Part shown: piece by piece, positions 1 to 8,322 of the stretch
How the letters are laid out: every line of letters begins with the position of its first letter
How positions within the stretch are numbered: the first letter of the stretch is position 1
Source: Paenibacillus sp. UNC499MF
GTDB lineage: Bacteria; Bacillota; Bacilli; Paenibacillales; NBRC-103111
Length of the DNA stretch: 64,000 nucleotides
Assembly (NCBI RefSeq): GCF_900107975.1
Contig: NZ_FNVF01000012.1
Span: 1-64,000 of the forward strand
Direction of reading: 5' to 3'
Program-made: the position numbers and the translations under genes
The notes under the pieces: generated by a model
What the model was told of the DNA's origin: nothing
Databases searched by the model: none
The model's input: the letters and a program-made list of their open reading frames with translations, nothing else

Positions 1-419
1 GTCAGTGACAAGAACTTATATCGTTTGCCGTATTGGGATTTAGGACAAGAACATATAGAAGGTACATCAATCATTTGAAGGAAAAAAACCTGAGGTTTGT
101 GTCGGATGACAATATATAAGCATTGAAAACGCGACTGTAAGACATATGTACAAAATACGGATTTTATGAAGTAGTATGTATGAAAATTGAGAACACGTAT
201 CTATCTTATACTTAACTGACTACTTCTGACTTCTGCGCCTGATCATTTCATAAAAAGGTAATCGTTTCGTTCGTCATATTGTCGTTACCGTAAGAAAACA
301 ACATCTCCAAAACTGATTGGCGTTATATGCTGGACGATTTCGAATAATTTCGAATAATCTCAGCTACCAGTGATTCTGTAACATTTTTTCATTTTTTCGC
401 CGGCTCCTTAACTTGTGTT
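1..419. other. Left-edge stretch without a confident gene
   Basis: No complete gene is visible here. On the + strand a frame is open from base 1 to a TGA at 76-78. It could be the last 25 codons of a gene cut by the window edge, but it is too short to be sure. The rest is AT-rich with no clear hairpin followed by a T-run. Confidence 0.3.
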
Positions 420-1322
420 TTACCTTGAAAATGTGCTAAGTAAAGACGGCCATACGGAAATTTTCTCTCTGCAGGATGGACATAATGTTTCCCCCGCTAA
501 ATAATACAGATGCCTAACCAATGTTTGCTCCCCGATCGCTTCCGCCCGCTCCGCTAATGTTCGTATTTCTTCATCTGCAAATGACGTGACCGGGACGATC
601 ACATGGGATTCCTGATCAATTTGAAAGACGGGATCTTGTTCATAGGCTAGAAGTATTTCGTTTTCTACAGAATTATCTTCATACGGCCAGATGAATATAT
701 CATTTTCGCAAGTCGGACACACGGCCACATACTCATCACCGTTAATAAAAGTCATCAACATATCGGCAAGCATATACGAACCTCGATAAGCGGCATCCGC
801 AATAAGAATATAACGTTTCTCCGTCTCATCGATGGAATGACGGGCTGTATAGGTGAATACTTCCTCTGTAAGCGCCTTGAGTTTACCTATGGCCTCTAAA
901 TACTCACGATACAATTCAGTACAGACAGAGCTGCCTACATCTTCAGCCAGTTCGCCCCAAGATTCTGGAAATGACTCCTCTTCGTGTCCGTGTCCTTCAC
1001 GTCGGCTAGCCTCGATTATACCGCAATTTATAAACAGCTCTTTGCGCACTTCAGCATCGGATGTAGAACATGCTATTTGTGCCAAAAACGGCATCGCTGC
1101 ATAGGTAACCGTATAAATCGTATTTTGATGGTACAAGTACTCTTGAAAGATTTCATCAAAAATTTCCTGACTATATTGCCGCATAAGCTGCTGCAATAAC
1201 ACAGATACGTTTTCTGCAGAACTGTACGGTCCTCTCAGCTTTCCCCATACATCGCTATCCCACTTAAGCAAGCTTTCCCTCCGTTCCCAACTTCCAAATT
1301 CCACCTTTTCTATATGTATCAC
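420..1322 (-). CDS. HEAT-like hypothetical protein with two CPxC pairs
   Basis: A 300-residue protein of unknown function. The N-terminal part (about residues 25-100, with YLYHQNTIY and AMPFLAQIA) resembles Bacillales HEAT-type proteins that carry a HQGTVY...AVPFL signature, some of which sit beside polymorphic toxins as immunity-like proteins; that link is inference. Two short repeated motifs, CPTC followed by IFIWP (C202/C205) and CPSC followed by ISVWP (C281/C284), could form one zinc knuckle from two separated halves. The start is uncertain. The first codon is GTG at 1322 without a clear ribosome binding site, whereas a TTG at 1271 (residue 18) has GGAGGG just upstream and matches where relatives tend to begin. 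No toxin gene is visible nearby. Confidence 0.6.
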   Translation of the reverse strand: MIHIEKVEFGSWERRESLLKWDSDVWGKLRGPYSSAENVSVLLQQLMRQYSQEIFDEIFQEYLYHQNTIYTVTYAAMPFLAQIACSTSDAEVRKELFINCGIIEASRREGHGHEEESFPESWGELAEDVGSSVCTELYREYLEAIGKLKALTEEVFTYTARHSIDETEKRYILIADAAYRGSYMLADMLMTFINGDEYVAVCPTCENDIFIWPYEDNSVENEILLAYEQDPVFQIDQESHVIVPVTSFADEEIRTLAERAEAIGEQTLVRHLYYLAGETLCPSCREKISVWPSLLSTFSR

Positions 1323-1383
1323 ATAAAAAAACTCTGGAATCAGTGCCCATCATCCAGCGCCTCTATCTCTTTTATACGCTTTA

Positions 1384-2439
1384 TCACAACGGACGCCTAA
1401 ATCTGGATAATCGGCAGCTTTCTAATTCTTCGATCCGTACGTCGTCTATTATTTCGCTTGCAGCCAAGTGACTAATAACTGGAGCCAACGTAATGGCTGA
1501 ATGCATAACAGTTAGATATAGCCCCTTTAGCTGATCAATAAAGCCAACTATAGGGTATCCGTCCGCAGGCATAGGTCTCATTCCTACTTTGATACTTTCC
1601 AGCTCCAAATTTTCTCCGCCTTTTAAGCCATGACGAAGGATTTCAAACGTTCGTTTTCCAATTGCCTCCGGCCCATTTTCTCCAGTCTCCTCCCTATAAT
1701 CTTCGGCCGCTATTAGCGTATCGTCGGTTAGTTGTCTTGCTTCAAATTGTGAATTCGAGATTAAAGTATGGATTAACTTTTCGTTCGATTTCATGCGAAC
1801 AATAATAGAAGGCGAAGGAGCGACTGGAACATCCAGGCCTAACGGCTTACAGAGTTCTGGTACGGCTGCACCGGCTGCTACCACGATAACATCCGATTCG
1901 ATAAAACCGTTTGATGTGTGAACGCCAACAACCTTGCCATTCTCTATCCTGATTTTCATCACTTTCGTACCAAAAAGTATTTTCGCTCCATTTTCTTCAG
2001 CCTTATCCACCAAAAGTTTTGTTGTCCAAATAGGATCAACAGCGCCTTCTTCGCGCGCATAAACAGCCTCTTCGGGATATTCCCTCAAGTTAGGCTCCAG
2101 CTCAATAATCTGCTGACGATTTAATTTTTGTATATGAGACTCTTCCATGCTTGCAGAGACACCCCATGACAGCGCTCCGTGCCAGTTTATCTTCAGCTCC
2201 GTCATTTCTTTTTCTAACTCATGATATTCGGTTAGTGCGGCATCATATAAATGCCGATATTTTTGCAAAACCCGGCTCGAGGAATGAATCCAAGCGAAGG
2301 ATTTTTCGGTTACTTCACACCCAGCCGTTGGATTGCACTCGATTAAAGTGACATCCTGATTCCGCTTTGCCAAGTTGTATGTCATGGACGCCCCAACAAT
2401 CCCTGCGCCGATCACAACAATTTTTTGTTTACTGGTCAT
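1384..2439 (-). CDS. FAD-dependent oxidoreductase, DAO (glycine oxidase-like) family
   Basis: A flavoenzyme of about 351 residues in the D-amino acid/glycine oxidase (DAO) family. The Rossmann FAD motif is at the very N-terminus (VIGAGIVGASMTYNLA, followed by an acidic LIECNP turn), and the C-terminus carries the family's GMRPMPADGYPIVGF stretch and an AITLAPV segment near the flavin. Such enzymes oxidise secondary or primary amines of small amino acids; the substrate cannot be read from the sequence. The start is the ATG at 2439, with AGGAGGAG 6 bases upstream, rather than an in-frame ATG six codons earlier. It lies downstream of the siderophore-binding protein on the same strand, but a gap of more than 150 bases suggests separate transcription. 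Confidence 0.85.
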   Translation of the reverse strand: MTSKQKIVVIGAGIVGASMTYNLAKRNQDVTLIECNPTAGCEVTEKSFAWIHSSSRVLQKYRHLYDAALTEYHELEKEMTELKINWHGALSWGVSASMEESHIQKLNRQQIIELEPNLREYPEEAVYAREEGAVDPIWTTKLLVDKAEENGAKILFGTKVMKIRIENGKVVGVHTSNGFIESDVIVVAAGAAVPELCKPLGLDVPVAPSPSIIVRMKSNEKLIHTLISNSQFEARQLTDDTLIAAEDYREETGENGPEAIGKRTFEILRHGLKGGENLELESIKVGMRPMPADGYPIVGFIDQLKGLYLTVMHSAITLAPVISHLAASEIIDDVRIEELESCRLSRFRRPL

Positions 2440-2594
2440 GGCGTCTCCTCCTATCACTGATAAGTTATCTCAACCTTACAATAGAAATCTAATTATTTCT
2501 TCGGAATGTATCGTTATAATCTTATTTTCCTCCAGTAAGCGAAAAAAGCTGCCGATTGTGTCGGAAGCCTTTCTCGTGGTTGGCACTATCATTT

Positions 2595-3581
2595 TCATCG
2601 TGCCAGCATGTTTTTCATAATCGTTTTGACCCCTAATTCGATTCCCAACGGTCCGCCGGCTGCGATTGAGCTGTCTAACTGATACATTCGCCCGTTTTTG
2701 ACTGCGTTCAACGATTTCCAGGCGGAATTGCTTTCCAAATCTTTCAGATAGCCTTGCAGCTTTTTCGAAGATCCGCCAATGTCAGCTACAAACATGTAAT
2801 CGGGATTCATTGCGGCCAGCCCTTCCAGGGAGATCTGTTCCCCTTTGGTTGACATATCGACATATCGGCTTGGCGGCTGTAAAGCAAGACCGCTTTCCTT
2901 ATTGAAAACGAATTGTGTTGTAAAGCCCCAAAACAGCTTGTCTCCCAGCATAATGACGCCAAAGGTCTTGTCACTGAATTTGTTCAATTGCTCTTTTGAA
3001 TCCGTGATCAATGCTTCAATCCGTTTAATTTCGGTCTCAGCTTTTTTCTCTTTGCCGAAAATTTTACCATATTCCTGGAGGGCTCCCTGCCAGTTGTTCT
3101 CATTGCTATCCACCGTGATGACGGGGGCGATTTTCTCCAGCTGATCTCCATAGCTGCCGTACCGTGCAGAAACCATAATAATCAGGTCAGGTCCGACTTC
3201 CAGCAGTTTCTCCATATTGGGGTTCGTCATCGAACCGATATCCGTTATTGCGCTCGATTTGTAGGGCGCCAATGACTCCCATTCGTCCAAAACATTCAAA
3301 TCTGTCGCTGCCGCAGGAGCTTCATCCAGCAAAAACATATGCTCGAAGTTGCGGAAGAACAAGAGCGCTACTTTCTCCGGTTTTTTTTCAAGCACGATTT
3401 CACGACCAAGCGCATCTACATACGTTCTCGGCCATTGGCCCTCTTCTTTCTTGGCTTCTTCAGCTTTTTCAGGTGCTCCTGCCCCCGCTTGATTATTGCC
3501 AGGCTCCGGCGTTCCAGCGCATCCCGCTAAAATACCTGCCGCAAGCGCGAACGATAAGAATAATCGTATGACTGCTTTCAT
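2595..3581 (-). CDS. Iron-siderophore ABC transporter substrate-binding lipoprotein
   Basis: An extracellular solute-binding lipoprotein (328 residues) of the FecB/FhuD/BtuF cluster that would capture ferric siderophores for an ABC importer. The N-terminus has a lipoprotein signal with the lipobox LAGC (Cys 21), then an acidic, Gln/Pro-rich tether, then the typical start of the fold (YVDALGREIVLEKKPEKVALL). GPDLIIMVSARYG and NPDYMFVADIGGSS are the usual conserved positions of the two lobes. AGGAGGAG stands 5 bases before the ATG. It follows the AraC regulator by 70 bases on the same strand, below a Fur box. No permease or ATPase gene lies in this window, so it probably works with a transporter encoded elsewhere. 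Confidence 0.9.
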   Translation of the reverse strand: MKAVIRLFLSFALAAGILAGCAGTPEPGNNQAGAGAPEKAEEAKKEEGQWPRTYVDALGREIVLEKKPEKVALLFFRNFEHMFLLDEAPAAATDLNVLDEWESLAPYKSSAITDIGSMTNPNMEKLLEVGPDLIIMVSARYGSYGDQLEKIAPVITVDSNENNWQGALQEYGKIFGKEKKAETEIKRIEALITDSKEQLNKFSDKTFGVIMLGDKLFWGFTTQFVFNKESGLALQPPSRYVDMSTKGEQISLEGLAAMNPDYMFVADIGGSSKKLQGYLKDLESNSAWKSLNAVKNGRMYQLDSSIAAGGPLGIELGVKTIMKNMLAR

Positions 3582-3651
3582 TCTGTCTCCTCCTATAAAA
3601 CGTAAGTTTCGCTTGACTGATCAAACTATGGTCAGTGTAGCAAAACGCATA

Positions 3652-4497
3652 TTAGATAGGAATGGGACCATCCTGAAATTCATATGGATTATTCCTGAAC
3701 TTCCCGCGAAATTCGCCCGGAGAGAGACCTACCTGCTTTTTAAAAATACGGCTGAAGTACAGCGCATCCTCATAGCCTAGACTTTTCGCGATCTCGCCGA
3801 TCGGCGCGTCATTCGCAAGCAAGCTCTCCTTAGCCCGGTTCAGACGGTAGGCCATCAAATACTTGCCCGGTCCCATTCCCGTATGCTTTTTAAAGACATA
3901 GAACAAACGGTTTTCATTGATGTCATTTTGTTCGGCCAAAGCACGGACGCTGAGTCCATCCATATAGTGCTCATGTATGTATTTCGATACTTGCTCAAAT
4001 AGCGCTTGTTCTCCATCGCTGTTTTGATTGCGGGCACAAACAAACAGTTCTTCCAGAACACAACGAAAGAGCGTTTCTGTCTGAAAGGTCGAAATTCCGC
4101 CGGGTTCTCTCGATGAACGCCACAAGAGCTCCAACAATTCCAAGAGACGGGGACTCTGTCCCGTGTTCAGCTGAAAATGCGTTTTGGACAAGCAAAAACC
4201 AGACGGCTCCGGTGCGCAGATTTGATATATAACAAGCAGATACTCCCACTTCGTACAGCCAACAGCCCTTCGGTTCAATGGCATTCGAGCCCCGCCGTGA
4301 ACCACGTTACCCGGAGTCAGCGTATACACTTTGCCGCTGAAATCAAAAACGGCCTTGCCCCTTAAGGGGAAAACAAATCCTGGGAAAGGCTCCGTATAAT
4401 CATCGCAGCTCTTCCCTGAATCCCGCACGTAACGGCAGACTTGCTCCACCCGAAACGAGGTGCGCGCAAAATGTTCTGCAAGCTTGTTAATGTCCAT
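3652..4497 (-). CDS. AraC-family transcriptional regulator of iron uptake
   Basis: A 281-residue regulator with an N-terminal cupin-like sensing part (PLRGKAVFDFSGKVYTLTPGNVVHGG) and a C-terminal double helix-turn-helix of the AraC type (about residues 180-275). The second helix-turn-helix ends in the family signature GYEDALYFSRIFKKQVGLSPGEFR. The start is set at the ATG 4497, with AGGAGG 9 bases upstream; the frame continues 41 codons further upstream without a better site. It is paired with the siderophore-binding lipoprotein downstream and has a Fur box about 110 bases upstream. This layout recalls Btr of Bacillus subtilis, an AraC activator of siderophore uptake. I infer that it activates the neighbour when the siderophore is present. 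Confidence 0.88.
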   Translation of the reverse strand: MDINKLAEHFARTSFRVEQVCRYVRDSGKSCDDYTEPFPGFVFPLRGKAVFDFSGKVYTLTPGNVVHGGARMPLNRRAVGCTKWEYLLVIYQICAPEPSGFCLSKTHFQLNTGQSPRLLELLELLWRSSREPGGISTFQTETLFRCVLEELFVCARNQNSDGEQALFEQVSKYIHEHYMDGLSVRALAEQNDINENRLFYVFKKHTGMGPGKYLMAYRLNRAKESLLANDAPIGEIAKSLGYEDALYFSRIFKKQVGLSPGEFRGKFRNNPYEFQDGPIPI

Positions 4498-4605
4498 ATT
4501 CTTTAGCCTCCTGCAATCAAAGCCCTGCCTACATGTGGCTGCACCCACTGCTGCGACCAAATGACACTTATACATCCCCGACGGGCATATTTCGTCTTTT
4601 ATATT

Positions 4606-4624
4606 GAGAATGAGAATCATTATT
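4606..4624. promoter_or_regulatory. Fur box
   Basis: The 19-mer GAGAATGAGAATCATTATT matches the classical Fur consensus (GATAATGATAATCATTATC) at 16 of 19 positions. It lies upstream of the AraC regulator and siderophore-binding protein genes and fits their repression by iron. Confidence 0.85.
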
Positions 4625-4702
4625 ACTATAATAGCATTTTCATATACCCAAGTGAAGCTATGATCGATCCTATTCCTTCTTTCGATTCTTGCGGAAGCAA
4701 AA

Positions 4703-4728
4703 CAAAAAAAGCCGCAATTAAGCGGCTT
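4703..4728 (-). terminator. Rho-independent terminator of the integrase gene
   Basis: On the minus strand, AGCCGC, a 6-base loop and GCGGCT are followed by a run of seven T, about 35 bases after the integrase stop codon. Confidence 0.8.
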
Positions 4729-4762
4729 CTAAGCGTCCTATGTTAATATTGCTGCTCTTGTA

Positions 4763-5686
4763 CTATCCAATCGCCTCCATCGGTATGTTAACGGAAGCCA
4801 TCGCATTTTTCTTTTGCTCATCATTTACATGCGTATAGAGCGCAGTGGTTTCAATGGATGAATGCCCCATAAGCTCCTTCACGATTCGAATATCATGCCC
4901 TTTTTTGAGCATCATGGTTGCAAAAGAATGCCGCAGCTTGTGGCAGGATAAATTCATGTCCGTTACTTTCGGATTTTTCTCCTTAAAAGCTGAGAAAGTT
5001 TGGCCGGCAATCTTCTGAATCTGCCTGATGGAGAGCCGTCTTCCCTTTTGTGATACGAAGAAGGCGTCTTCTTTTTTGCTGTAAGGAGTAAGCCTCTCTT
5101 CCAAGACTTTGCTTAAATAGTCCTTAAGCATATCGGGAAGCGGGATTTCATTCCACTTTCTCCCCTTACCGAACACTTCGATCGTTCCTTTTGCCTTTTT
5201 GAAGTTTAAGAGGTTCAATCGGTGCACTTCACCTACTCGTAACCCGCAATAACCCATTAGCAGGAATATGGCGATATTCCGATTCCGATACCTTCCGTTA
5301 ATATACTCCAGGCTTTGAACCAGCTCATCTTCTTCAAGATATACGGGTTTCTTGTTTTTTTCGGTTTTGGATTTTTTTACTTCCAAGGCCGGATTCTTCG
5401 CTGCCAGCTCAAAGTCGATTAAAGCGCTGTAAAAGGATCTTATTGCTGAAAGCGACCGGTTTCTTGTGGACTCACCGGCCGTTTGCTGCTTGGAAACAAG
5501 AAAGTTGATAACGTCTATTTTGCCGGCTTCTTCAATTGGACTCCCTTCTAAAGATTGGAGAAAGCTCAGTACTTCCCTGATATATTCTTTTTGCGTTGCT
5601 TCGGTATATCCCGAATGTTTCATCCATAATGAACATGCACGGATCTGCTCCGCATATCTCTCTTTAATTTCATCGCTATACTTCAA
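4763..5686 (-). CDS. Tyrosine recombinase, XerC/XerD-like integrase
   Basis: A 307-residue site-specific recombinase, close to the length of XerC/XerD. It has an N-terminal SAM-like core-binding domain (about 10-105) and a C-terminal catalytic domain with the full set of active-site residues: R150 (CGLRVGEV), K174 (FGKGRKW), H249 and R252 (CHKLRHSFA), H275 (MGHSSIETT) and nucleophile Y284 (YTHV). The start is TTG at 5686, with GGAGGG upstream. It has its own terminator and stands alone. It is transcribed away from dif-like site A, which begins about 420 bases from its start. It could be a housekeeping Xer protein or a dedicated recombinase for the dif-like sites; the sequence does not decide. 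Confidence 0.9.
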   Translation of the reverse strand: MKYSDEIKERYAEQIRACSLWMKHSGYTEATQKEYIREVLSFLQSLEGSPIEEAGKIDVINFLVSKQQTAGESTRNRSLSAIRSFYSALIDFELAAKNPALEVKKSKTEKNKKPVYLEEDELVQSLEYINGRYRNRNIAIFLLMGYCGLRVGEVHRLNLLNFKKAKGTIEVFGKGRKWNEIPLPDMLKDYLSKVLEERLTPYSKKEDAFFVSQKGRRLSIRQIQKIAGQTFSAFKEKNPKVTDMNLSCHKLRHSFATMMLKKGHDIRIVKELMGHSSIETTALYTHVNDEQKKNAMASVNIPMEAIG

Positions 5687-5871
5687 GGCGCGTTTCCCTC
5701 CATCAGCAAGTACTCACCGGGACACCCGGGTTATTTATAAATGTTAGATCGATAATCGCAAATCGATTTTTCGCCGTATCCTAACAGAAAAAACGATCCG
5801 TATACCACTTTTGATGACAAAAACACTCCTGCTCTTGGCCGTAAATGAAAATAAAAATCGATTTAAAAGGA

Positions 5872-5901
5872 AAGTGCGCCAAATATGTATTTGGCGCACT
5901 T
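5872..5901. repeat. Perfect 14-bp inverted repeat with a 2-base loop
   Basis: AAGTGCGCCAAATA is followed by TG and its exact reverse complement. It stands between the integrase promoter side and dif-like site A, with no gene directly upstream on either strand to terminate. It could be a recombinase or regulator site, or an orphan terminator (ATTATAACACATTTTTT follows on the + strand). Confidence 0.6.
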
Positions 5902-6102
5902 ATTATAACACATTTTTTCCTTAGTTGGGTCCACATAAATATCCGTTATTATCATGCAAGATTACCTTATTAAAGCGGGATACATGCCGTCACCGGCTTA
6001 ACTAATATACGCATAGCTGCGAATGCTGCCAGCCCCATCCTGCCGCAATTATGCGCCTTCATCCCTGCAGCGTTTCTCCCCGTGTTCATAGATCCACAAT
6101 AT

Positions 6103-6130
6103 TTATACCATAATATTTATTATGTAAACA
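6103..6130 (+). other. dif-like recombination site A
   Basis: Left arm TTATACCATAA, spacer TATTTA, right arm TTATGTAAACA. The right arm matches the XerD-side arm of the Bacillus subtilis dif site (TTATGTAAACT, from memory) at 10 of 11 positions. The left arm is unlike the Bacillus XerC arm but ends CATAA, as in proteobacterial dif. It is intergenic. Confidence 0.6.
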
Positions 6131-6359
6131 ATAAGATCGGTTTCCTTATACCACCTTAATCTAACCTCCCATCCCATATACAGCCGCAGAAAATATAACC
6201 GGGAAAAGGGTATCTTCATTGTTCCATTACGCGCTCGTACTCACTCCAGTTATTTGATTAACCTTCATTAAATAATTGACGCTTTTATTCCAGTTTCCGG
6301 CATAAATCGGTGAATACATGACACACTAACGGTACAACAAGTTCAGGAGGATAGTTTGC

Positions 6360-7452
6360 TTGCTCATTCATACAATCGAAACCTTCCCGCTCTTCTATCG
6401 TCTTCCCACGGCATATGGAGATGCCAACGGCGTCAAATCTTACCGAACCACTTATTTGTTCCGGATTACTACAGATACCGGCATCGAGGGCTGGGGCGAG
6501 TGTGTGGATTGGCTGCCCACCTTGCATAAAGGTTTTCAGGAACGCATCATTCCTTATTTGACAGGCAAACCGGTCGTAGAAAGAAGCAAACTGGTCTCGA
6601 CTTTAAAAAAGTGGCATTCGCGTACAGCCACGGCTGTCAGTATGGCTTTAACCGAAATTTTGGCGAAATCGGGCGGGCTTTCCGTATGCGACCTGTGGGG
6701 CGGAAAATATCGGGACAAAGTACCCGTCTATGCCTCGTTTCAATCCTATTCAGCCGGACACGATTGGCAAAAACGTTCACTTGAAGCGATCCAGAGAGCG
6801 GTTACCGCCGGATTTAACAGCATCAAGATAAAAATAGGCGGTAAATCAATTACTGAGGATCAAAGCCATGTCTTGTCCGTACAAAACTTGCTGCAAGAAA
6901 AGATCGGTTTGGCTTTGGACGCCAATCAAAGTTATGATGTGGCGGCAGCTCTTCAGTGGAAGACTTTGCTCGAAAAATGGCCCAATCTCATGTGGATGGA
7001 AGAACCGCTCCAAATTAAATACATAGCCGAATATACAGCATTAAGAAACCGGCTCTTTGTTCCCTTGGCCGGAGGCGAAAACATCAAAATGGCATCGGAT
7101 TTTATTCCCCTGCTTTCCCGGCATGCTATGGATTTTATCACTCCCGATCCCTTGCATATTACAGGGATTGACGAGTTCAGGGAAACATTAAGCCTCGCCA
7201 GAAATTTTGGCATTCGTGCAACACCTCATGCTTATGACGGCGCATTAACACGCTTATACGCTTTATTCGCTCAAGCCTGTTTGGAGCCATGGAGCAAAAT
7301 GGAAACGGACATGATCGAACCCGTTTAACCGTTTGATTTCGGTTCAACCTTCAAACGGTGAAATAGCCATTCCATACGGCGTCGGAATCGGAATTGAAAT
7401 AGACCTGGACATGCTTGCATTTTATCAATGGGACGGAAGCAGTTACGGCTAG
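6360..7452 (+). pseudogene. Mandelate racemase/muconate lactonizing-type enolase, broken near the C-terminus
   Basis: An enolase-superfamily enzyme. The intact frame (322 codons, TTG start at 6360 with AGGAGG 9 bases upstream) has the family landmarks: the KxK base (IKIKIGG), metal ligands in LDANQSYD, WMEEPL and GGENI, then ITPDP and the catalytic-face TPHAYDGAL. It stops at 7326-7328 after DMIEPV. One base register over, from 7324, the sequence continues with the normal family C-terminus (NRLISVQPSNG, PYGVGIGIEIDLDM, YQWDG) to a TAG at 7450-7452. The stretch that usually sits between (roughly EWDVMENP in relatives) is missing. A small out-of-frame deletion is the simplest explanation. The truncated protein lacks the last capping-domain strand. 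It is the only gene between dif-like sites A and B. Confidence 0.8.
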
Positions 7453-7534
7453 TCCAAGACAAACGTAGAATAGCTTGTGCTGTTTTAAGATGTTGCCTTT
7501 TTCATATGTCACCACAACCCTCAAACATAACATA

Positions 7535-7562
7535 ACATAATATAATATATATTATGTAAATA
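7535..7562 (+). other. dif-like recombination site B
   Basis: Left arm ACATAATATAA, spacer TATATA (the spacer of Bacillus dif), right arm TTATGTAAATA. It is intergenic, between the broken enolase gene and the terminator of the ABC operon. It lies in a very AT-rich stretch, so it is the weakest of the five in information content. Confidence 0.5.
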
Positions 7563-7588
7563 AAATGCGCCCTTCCATGCCCGCCAAA

Positions 7589-7616
7589 CAAAAAAGACGC
7601 CCGATAACGGACGTCC
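7589..7616 (-). terminator. Terminator of the ABC transporter operon
   Basis: On the minus strand, GACGTCC, a 6-base loop and GGGCGTC (one G-U pair) are followed by six T, 17 bases after the permease stop codon. Confidence 0.8.
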
Positions 7617-7632
7617 TGCAAACCATCTTGGA

Positions 7633-8322
7633 TTACGTACTCGCTCTTCTAAGCAGAAAATACGAAGCAGCGGCAAATATAAGCGTGAACGGAAACAGCC
7701 AAAGGGCTAATTGTACTGCCGTATGCCCCGCTATCCATGCAAAAATGGCACTCCACCAGCCGTTGGCGGTACAAAGGAAAGCCGTTACAGTGATCATCAG
7801 GAAAAGAGCCGCCATCAGGATGAATGTCCCCTTCCCCCCGAATCTGCGTTGGAAGCTTCCGATCCCAAAACCGGCCGACAGGTTATAAAGAAGCAGGCTT
7901 AAGAAAATAACGAACTGCTCAAAAACCGATCCGTCGCTCAAATAAGGCAAGTGGAAGAAATGCAGGCTGCTTCCCCAATCACCAGTCCATACTTCCAGCA
8001 GGGAGAACAGCAAAATCAGCAGAGCGGTCAGCACGGATACCCCTGCAAACATAAGCAGTGTCCCTTTGTAATAATCGGTACGCCGTACACTGAAGCCGAG
8101 AGCGAATGGAAATGTCTGAGCGGCCGTGAGAATCCCCCCGATAAACAGGCAGACAAAGACGGAAGCCAACCCGCCGGTATAAATCTCCACACTTCCCGTC
8201 AGCCTGCTCACCACATAATTAACGATAAAATTCCCCAATAGAACCCCGCCGGGAACGTAGAGCCATAGCACTTTATTCCGGTAATGAATACTCATGATTC
8301 CGGACAACCGCTGCAAATTCAT
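7633..8322 (-). CDS. ABC transporter permease (ABC-2 type, hydrophobic)
   Basis: A 229-residue integral membrane protein with about six hydrophobic segments (for example VLWLYVPGGVLLGNFIVNYV, ASVFVCLFIGGILTAAQTFP, GTLLMFAGVSVLTALLILLF, GTFILMAALFLMITVTAFL). It overlaps the ATPase gene upstream by 4 bases and has no separate promoter, so it should form the membrane half of that transporter. Its sequence does not reveal the substrate. Related YtrA-controlled transporters in Bacillales respond to cell-wall antibiotics, which makes envelope stress a reasonable guess. Confidence 0.75.
   Translation of the reverse strand: MNLQRLSGIMSIHYRNKVLWLYVPGGVLLGNFIVNYVVSRLTGSVEIYTGGLASVFVCLFIGGILTAAQTFPFALGFSVRRTDYYKGTLLMFAGVSVLTALLILLFSLLEVWTGDWGSSLHFFHLPYLSDGSVFEQFVIFLSLLLYNLSAGFGIGSFQRRFGGKGTFILMAALFLMITVTAFLCTANGWWSAIFAWIAGHTAVQLALWLFPFTLIFAAASYFLLRRAST

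Larger units (their letters stand above)
5687..6359. other. AT-rich intergenic region around dif-like site A
   Basis: No gene is visible. It holds two copies of the 10-bp palindrome AAATCGATTT (5760-5769 and 5855-5864), a perfect 14-bp inverted repeat at 5872-5901, dif-like site A at 6103-6130, and the ribosome binding site of the enolase-type gene at 6345-6350. Confidence 0.6.
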
